Below are positions 58,215 through 64,000 of a stretch of DNA of 64,000 nucleotides, piece after piece. The translations under genes and the position numbers were made by a program. The first letter of the stretch is position 1. Every line of letters begins with the position of its first letter. The notes beneath the pieces were generated by a model. The model did no database searches. It was not told where the DNA came from and saw nothing but the letters and a program-made list of their open reading frames with translations. The stretch is taken from the NCBI GenBank assembly GCA_017893485.1, contig CM030362.1, positions 124,001-188,000 on the forward strand, read 5' to 3'. The DNA comes from Hemerocallis citrina (taxonomy: Eukaryota > Streptophyta > Magnoliopsida > Asparagales > Asphodelaceae).

Positions 58215-58650
58215 TGAATAAAAAATTTTATAGGATGTCTGTTCGACCGGCAATAATGAATGAAGCAGAGTATTGGACAACAAAGAAATAACATGTCCAA
58301 AAAAATGAGTGTAGCAAAAATAAGGATGCTAAGATGGATGTGTGGTTTTCTTCAAAAAAAAAAAAAAAAGATGGATGTGTGGTAAAACCAGCAATGATAG
58401 AATTAGAAACAAGCATATATGAGACATAGTAAATGTAGCTCATATCCAAGATAAATTACGAAAGAATTATCTTAGGTGGTTTAGACATGTCACGCGTATA
58501 CCTAGTAGTACCCCCGTTAGAAAGAGTAATTTGATAAGTATTGAGGGTAAAATTAGGGGTAGGGAAAGACTTAAACTTGGGTAGAAACGGTGAGAAAATA
58601 TTTGATAGTTTGTGGCCTTATATGATTCGTGTAGCTAACCATAACAAGTT
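58215..58650 (+). pseudogene. LINE reverse-transcriptase C-terminal remnant
   Basis: In shifting frames the sequence reads MSVRPAIMNEAEYWTTKK, then HVQKMSVAKIRMLRWMCG, then a damaged stretch, then LRKNYLRWFRHVTRIPSS. This is the well-known tail of plant non-LTR retrotransposon ORF2 (YGAECWxxKxxHxxKMxVAEMRMLRWMCGxTRxDRIRN-type). Stops, frameshifts and an A-run near 58350 break it. It ends with TTGTTGTTATTGTTGTA, similar to RTE-type tails. Old 5'-truncated copy. Confidence 0.75.
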
Positions 58651-58774
58651 GAGAAAAAAACTTTGTTGTTATTGTTGTACTTTATTTTAATGTACTTTTT
58701 CAGTTTCTTGGACTCTTATTAATGAAACGGAGTGACCTTATACCACATTTTCTTTAAAAAACAAAAAAGAACAA

Positions 58775-59391
58775 TGTATGCTTCAGACAACCAAGTTATT
58801 TTTAGCTTTTGTTTAATCCTTTAAAAAGCCAATTTAATAATTGATCTCCATCACTTAATGATGAAATTTTATATACACTTAAGAACATGTATAAAACATT
58901 AATAACAACCTAAAACATGTTTATATGAATCTAGATCTTAATCATATTACAAAAGTGCTTTAACATAAAATCCTAAATCATGAAACTATAGATCTTTGCT
59001 AAATTAAAAGAAGAAGAACATTAAAAGCGGAAGCACTAACCTGAAGCCATTGATGGAGATTGCACAGAGGGTTTGGATCTTCCTATATGATACGCGCTTC
59101 TATGAGAGGCCGTCTCTCTATTCTTCTGTTGATAGGATGACAGATGGAACAAGAAGATACATATATATAGGGGACCATAATCCTAATTGATAATTATTGA
59201 TTTTCAATTTTGCCCATTACAAAATAAGATATTTACTTTACGGTCTCTACACGTATTATATCACACTTTAAATTATATGCTTTTAACCCATTACTTAATC
59301 TTGATTAGACCACTTTAATTTGGGTTAGACTTTAGAATAACAATTATACATTTTGTCACATATGTGAGCCCATATAGATTATTTTTCAACA
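58775..59391 (-). repeat. Probable 3' LTR of the Copia element
   Basis: Starts TGTTGAAAAATAATC straight after AAGTGGGAGAT, a purine tract common in plant Copia elements. It contains a TATA box (CCTATATATATGTATC, near 59155-59170). The left limit (ends CA at 58775) is a guess because no partner LTR or target duplication is available. An alternative purine tract, GTGGGAG, lies at about 59796. Confidence 0.45.
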
Positions 59392-59801
59392 ATCTCCCAC
59401 TTGGGCCATATATGTTACTCCTTATAAATGTACATACTTTATGAGCTCAAAATTTTGCTATCATAACCAAAAGCATAGCCGAACAATCTCGTCCATTAAT
59501 CATTTAAATATAGGATCAAAGCAATTTTCGTTACATTTATCGTAACTAAATTCATCAATGGTCACATATACCAACCTAATCAAACGACATAGATCAAGTG
59601 TGAATGTGTAGCATGGAAATTTCATGCAATGTGATCTATACACATGCCTATTTCCAACTGGTCCTCTTTAAAACTTAAGTGAGGTCAGAACCAAAACATG
59701 ACAAATGAGTGAGAAAACTGAATTCTTTATTTCTGATCAGAAAATAACCAAATGTATAAATGTCTCACACAAACATAATACAAATAAAATACAAACTCCC
59801 A

Positions 59802-60155
59802 CTAAATCATGATATCCTCAAATAATACAACATCCATATGAACAGTATGCTCATAAAAGACCTTGGGTGGTAATTCCTTTGTGAGCGGATCCGCTATCAT
59901 GGAGTTTGTTCCAATGTGCTCTATGGACATCTGTCCACTTTGCACTCTTTCTTTCACAACTAGAAACTTTATGTCAATATGTTTCGACTTTGTTGAACTC
60001 CTATTGTTGTTGGAATGCATCACTGCTGACTTATTGTCACAAAATAACTTGAGTGGTCTTTGTACATTCTCCAAAATGCGCAGCTCAGTGACACAATTCC
60101 GCAGCCATATTCCATGATTTGGTGCCTCATAGCATACTACATACTCTGCTGCCAT
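59802..60155 (-). pseudogene. Copia RNase H domain
   Basis: Contains AAEYVVCYEAPNHGIWLR, LFCDNKSAVMHSNN, RSSTKSKHIDIKFLVVKE and GTNSMIADPLTKELP, the usual order of the plant Copia RNase H tail. It is separated from the reverse transcriptase frame by a stop or frameshift around 60156-60245, so the polyprotein is broken. Confidence 0.88.
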
Positions 60156-60245
60156 AGTGGAAGAAGCTATAAGTGTCTGTTTGACACTTTTCTAGGATAT
60201 AGCTCATCCAGCTAACAGGTAAATATAGCCTGATGTAGACTTTTG

Positions 60246-61127
60246 CTATCTTGGCGCCCTAGTAAAATCAGAATCAGAATACCTTACGACCTCCAAATGA
60301 TCTGATTTCCTATATGTGAGCATGTAGTCTTTTGTTCTCTGAAGATACCTCATGAACCTTTTGGCTGCTATCCAATGGTCCATACCAGGTTTTCTTAAAT
60401 ACATGCCTAACATCCCAACAATGTACGCAATATCCGGACGCGTACATATTTGAGCATACATTAGACTCCAATAGCTGATGAATAGGGGATCTTTTGTATT
60501 TCCTTGAATTTCAAGGTTACTTTTAGGACATTGATTGAGACTAAATTTGTATCCTTTAGCAACAGGGGTATTCCCTGGTCTACAATCTTGCATGCCAAAC
60601 CTTTTGAGTACTTTATCGATGTATCCCTTTTGTGAGAACCCTAGAATACCTCGAGAACGATCTCGGTGTATCTGAATTCCTAATACAAAAGAGGCATCCC
60701 CAAGATCCTTCATCTTAAAATGCTTGGACAGAAACCTTATAGTTTTGTGTAATAAATCTATATCATCAGTGGCAAGCAACATGTTATCGACATATAGAAC
60801 TAGGAATATATGCTTACTCCCACTGAACTTGTGATACACACAATCATCAACTATATTCATCTCAAAACCAAATGAGATAATTACTTGATGAAACTTGTAG
60901 CACCATTGACGAGAAGCTTGCTTGAGTCCATAGATGGATTTTGTCAATTTGCAAACCATATTCTTTGGATCTTCCAATACAAAGTTTACTGGTTGCACCA
61001 TATAAATTGTCTCGTCAATGTTGCCCTTGAGAAACGCCATCTTGACATCCATCTGATGTAGCTCAAGATCAAGATGAGCAACCACTAGTAGAAAACCTTG
61101 CAATAATAATGGATCATTTGCAAGCAC
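60246..61127 (-). pseudogene. Copia reverse transcriptase domain
   Basis: A 293-codon frame with HQMDVKMAFLKGNIDETIYM, KSIYGLKQASRQW, then LVLYVDNMLLATDD, then FKMKDLGDASFVLGIQIHRD and YAQICTRPDIAYIVGML. The catalytic box normally reads YVDD; here residues 112-115 are YVDN, losing an active-site aspartate. The N-terminal end of the domain and all upstream proteins are missing. Inactive. Confidence 0.92.
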
Positions 61128-61130
61128 AAA

Positions 61131-61627
61131 AAATCTCTTGTTGGTGCTACCATCAACAATAAATTAATCACAACAAACTCATCCATTGCAAATGTTTTAA
61201 CATCCACAAGAGATTCTATTAAATTGTTGCAGGTGTTGATAATTATAAGGGAACAATTGTAACAAACAATATTCCATTATCAAAGTAGAAATAAAATATT
61301 TAAATTTTAAAATAAATTAAGTATGAACACGTGCTTTACACATATAATTTTGCCGCTCAACAGTTTGATGCTAAAAAGATACCCATACTTCTCAAATATT
61401 GAGCGGGCAAAAAAAAAAAAGAAAAGAAAAAAAAAAAAAAAAATCAAAATCGGCAACACTCCATATACCGGCAACACTCCTAGTAACCATCATACCTCTC
61501 CCCATTCCCATTTCCCAATCTCACAAACCCTAGAAATAAAAAAAAACCAAACCAAAACCCCAACCCTATCATCCATCTTCTTCTCCGTTGGATTCTTAAA
61601 TCGGTACAAAGAGAGATAGAGACAGAA
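61131..61627. other. Presumed upstream region of the eIF3f exon
   Basis: Holds an A-rich run (61410-61443) and, before the ATG, a GAGAGATAGAGACAGAA leader. No clear TATA box. No other gene seen. Confidence 0.45.
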
Positions 61628-61858
61628 ATGGCGGCGGCGAATCAAGTGGCGGCGACGGTGATCCAATTCCACCCGTCATCCACCAGCCTAATGGCCAAGA
61701 TCCACCTGCCCGTCCTCTTCAACATCTGCGACAGTTACATCCGCCGCCCCGACCAGGCCCACTGAGTCATCGGAACCCTTTTCGGCTCCGTCTCAGCCGA
61801 CGGCACCGTCGACATCACCAACTCCTATGCCGTTCCCCACAGCGAGTCGTCTGATCAA
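61628..61858 (+). pseudogene. TIF3F1: eIF3 subunit F gene, exon 1 with an in-frame stop
   Basis: eIF3f is an MPN-domain subunit of translation initiation factor 3. The exon reads MAAANQVAATVIQFHPSSTS, then KIHLPVLFNICDSYIRRPDQ, then AH, stop, VIGTLFGSVSADGTVDITNS and YAVPHSESSDQ. It matches, from memory, the start of plant eIF3f, where the family has DQAERVIGTLLGS. The TGA (61763-61765) sits at the Arg codon position, consistent with CGA to TGA. The exon ends at 61858 before GTTATT, a weak donor. No later exon is seen to the window end. It is a pseudogene unless the remaining exons lie beyond a long intron and the stop is an assembly error. Confidence 0.82.
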
Positions 61859-64000
61859 GTTATTTCTCTTCTCCTCCTCCTCCTCCTCTTCTTCTTCTTA
61901 ATTTGAACAGTCTACATATATTAATAAACAAAGCTTGTTTGTTTCTTTTGTCAGATTTCTCTAAGTTTTAAAAAACCACTCTCAATTTTTAAGTTTGATC
62001 CATCTAAGTAGAGGGTAGTTCTTCTGTCAGAAATTAAGTTCACGGTAGTTTTTTGTATCATATCTATAGATTGATGGTAATTTTTCGTATTGTAATTGCA
62101 AATTTAAAAGTAGTTTTCAAAACGAAATTTTGGTGGTTTAAACTAAGAAATAAGAATTGAGGGTTTATTAGTTTAGCGAGAGTTGCGGATAATTAATTAA
62201 TAGAACCCCAAATTTGAGGGTGTTTTATTAATTTAGCCTCAAGTTAGTGATGGATAGAAATACATCCAATGCTTCCAAGGGAGACGTGTGGTATGAATTG
62301 ACTAAAGTTTTGTGCTTCTGGATGCAGATGCAGTCCGTTAAAGTTCGATGTCAATTCCTATAGCCTACATACTATTACTAAGCATATAGGCCAAAACTGA
62401 CACCCAATGGTGGCACCGAGTGGCGGTTTTTCCTTCAGAAACTTTGGGTATGGATGATAATGCAAATACATGACAGGTATCCATCAGCTTGCCTCGTATC
62501 TTATCTGATTCAATTTACTATCAAATTGACTGAAATTTTCTCTCTTCTTTTTTGGCGAAGGTTACCACTTGAGCAACTTCTACTGTAAATAGGTGATAGA
62601 CTAGATAAGAATCATTGTCAAAACGTCCATAGGTACTAAGAAGTTAAATGAAGCTTGTTTGTTTCTTTGTTAAATATTAATAAACGATCAAAATAAAAAT
62701 TTCATATTTTTCATTTAGTTTTCTTTGTAAAACGGAACTCTTTGCAGGAGAAAAATTCCTAAAATTATAAAGACTGTAAAGATTAACTAACCGTATGTTT
62801 TCTTTTAATTTTTGAAAGAATAATTTTGAAGAAGTTTTAACTGGTTTCTTAGTTGGATATGGATCTTGTTATTTTGATATGGATCTTGTTAAGGTTCCTC
62901 TTCGACTATTGTATAACAGATGTTCCAGAATGAGCTAACATTCTAAGCTCACATAGTTACATACTAATATTGAGAGAAGTTAATCAGAGTTAGACTCTTA
63001 AAGTTGTACTGATCATGATAGGTCTAATAGAACTACATATTTTTCCTTTGACAATCACAGAGGGTGATTGGGGGCTGCCTTTCCTAACTTTGCCACTCAG
63101 CGTTGAAAACAGAATTTCTGCAAATGGTAGCTGAAGTGTAATCATATACTTTTACGAAAAGTATATGTAGAACAAAAGCTTGTATTTTTTTTAGCCCAAT
63201 AGTAACATTAGTATTAACCGAGGGAGGCAAATAATCATTTGATAGAAGGTGACAACAAACAACAATTCAGCTCGGTAGAAGGGTAAAATGGCCCTTATTA
63301 GGGTTCTAAAACATTTTGTTCAGTGGCATTTGGTAACGAATATTAATTACGAAGTACTAACGTTCTGTCAATTTTAGAAATCAATTTGTCTTTTCCTTAA
63401 TAAACACAGGAAGCATTAGATATATTTCTTTTTCAATCCAAGATTTGACTTATTAAATGATGACTTTTGGTGGGTAGAATTGTTGTATAACTTGTGTTTT
63501 CGTCTAGAGTGAAAACCTGTTAGAGAAGCTCACTCACTTTTCTGAAGACTTGAGAAGGGTGTTACATATTATGTGAAGGGTTAAAAATAGTATTCCACCT
63601 CCCTTGTTTTCCTGCAAGCTCGATATATTACTTTTTTCTTGGAGAAATTTTTTTCTTTATATACTTAATACTTGAAATTTAAAGCAGTGCCATATCCCTC
63701 GAGAATTGCCTTGCAAGCAAAATATTTGGATAATTGACATGAGGATTTGTAGTCCAGATAGAAAATCATCTAGTTATCAGTTATGGTGTGAAAAACTAGA
63801 TCAACTTGCAGGGTCAAATTGGTCACTTGCATACTATGATGTTGGCACAAGCAGAGAACTTTAGCCCTTCTGACCGAGTGTCAAAAGTAATAGCATGGGA
63901 TGTATGTCTATTTACTGAGCTTGAGACACTAGACTTATAATTATAAGTAGAAATGAAATCTTCCAAACACCAGTTTCCCCTCATTTTCTTTATTATATAT
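61859..64000. other. No recognisable gene; possible eIF3f intron or intergenic
   Basis: After a pyrimidine-rich stretch (61870-61900) the sequence is AT-rich. I looked for the next eIF3f exon (a VALDIDYHHNM-type block) and other coding blocks on both strands and saw none. A small ATTTTGATATGGATCTTGTT-type duplication lies near 62860-62891. Confidence 0.5.

Larger units (their letters stand above)
58775..61130 (-). mobile_element. Truncated Ty1/Copia retrotransposon
   Basis: Reading leftward: part of the reverse transcriptase, RNase H, a purine tract (59405-59392, CCCAAGTGGGAGAT) and a 3' LTR beginning TGTTGAAAAATAATC (59391). A possible LTR end lies near 58775. Gag, protease, integrase and the 5' LTR are missing to the right of 61130. 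Confidence 0.75.

Noticed and set aside
61323..61672. Frames around the A-rich run before the eIF3f exon
   Set aside because: Lys-rich translation of a homopolymer region, and the opposite strand of the eIF3f leader.

Overview
The window is plant nuclear DNA, almost certainly from a flowering plant and most likely a eudicot. The reasons are AT-rich intergenic sequence, GT-AG introns, plant-type Gypsy/Tat and Copia retrotransposons, CTAG-ended Helitrons, Mutator/hAT/Harbinger elements, and fragments of nuclear genes (STT3, AMMECR1, eIF3f, an NT5C/HAD-type protein). I cannot name the species. No intact ordinary host gene is visible. This is a repeat-rich region of nested mobile elements carrying captured, broken gene pieces.

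Layout. 1-1149 is unassigned. 1150-4639 is a solo LTR with a 5-bp target duplication. 4640-6060 is noncoding with a 246-bp triplicated repeat. 6142-9966 is a Mutator-like element with about 0.5-kb terminal inverted repeats carrying two convergent captured gene pieces. 10067-26240 is a giant inverted repeat (3.8-kb arms), each arm holding the first four exons of an STT3 oligosaccharyltransferase gene. A young 8.5-kb Gypsy/Tat-type element (14335-22873) sits in the right arm only; it has gag and protease, a spliced antisense gene, and no reverse transcriptase or integrase. 26241-27634 is a cluster of short Helitrons.

27746-36555 is a four-level nest: a hairpin-array Mutator-type MITE is split by a long solo LTR, that LTR by a second related LTR, and the second by a hAT-type element carrying two AMMECR1 exons. 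36580-37182 is a Harbinger-type MITE. 37392-40888 is a hAT element with a broken transposase gene. 40911-42797 holds small hairpin elements, Helitrons and a MITE with telomere-like repeats. 43049-49823 holds three more hairpin-array MITEs, the last split by a 4-kb solo LTR. 49849-53161 holds further MITEs, a Helitron, an unrecognised exon and a second hairpin-array family. 53169-56000 is a decayed Harbinger element, 56680-58111 an LTR remnant, 58215-58650 a LINE remnant and 58775-61130 a truncated Copia element. At 61628 begins exon 1 of an eIF3f gene with an in-frame stop.

The most unusual signal is a set of element families built from arrays of roughly 20-nt hairpins. The largest has four copies here with 9-bp target duplications or traces of them; its hairpins share one stem and alternate between complementary CCC and GGG loops. 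A second, unrelated sequence family at 52279-53161 has the same design. Other notable items are the STT3-bearing palindrome, the captured AMMECR1 and NT5C-like fragments, the antisense gene of the gag-protease element, and repeated CGA-to-TGA or CAA-to-TAA-type stops that suggest methylation-driven decay. All calls come from reading the sequence; no database search was run.
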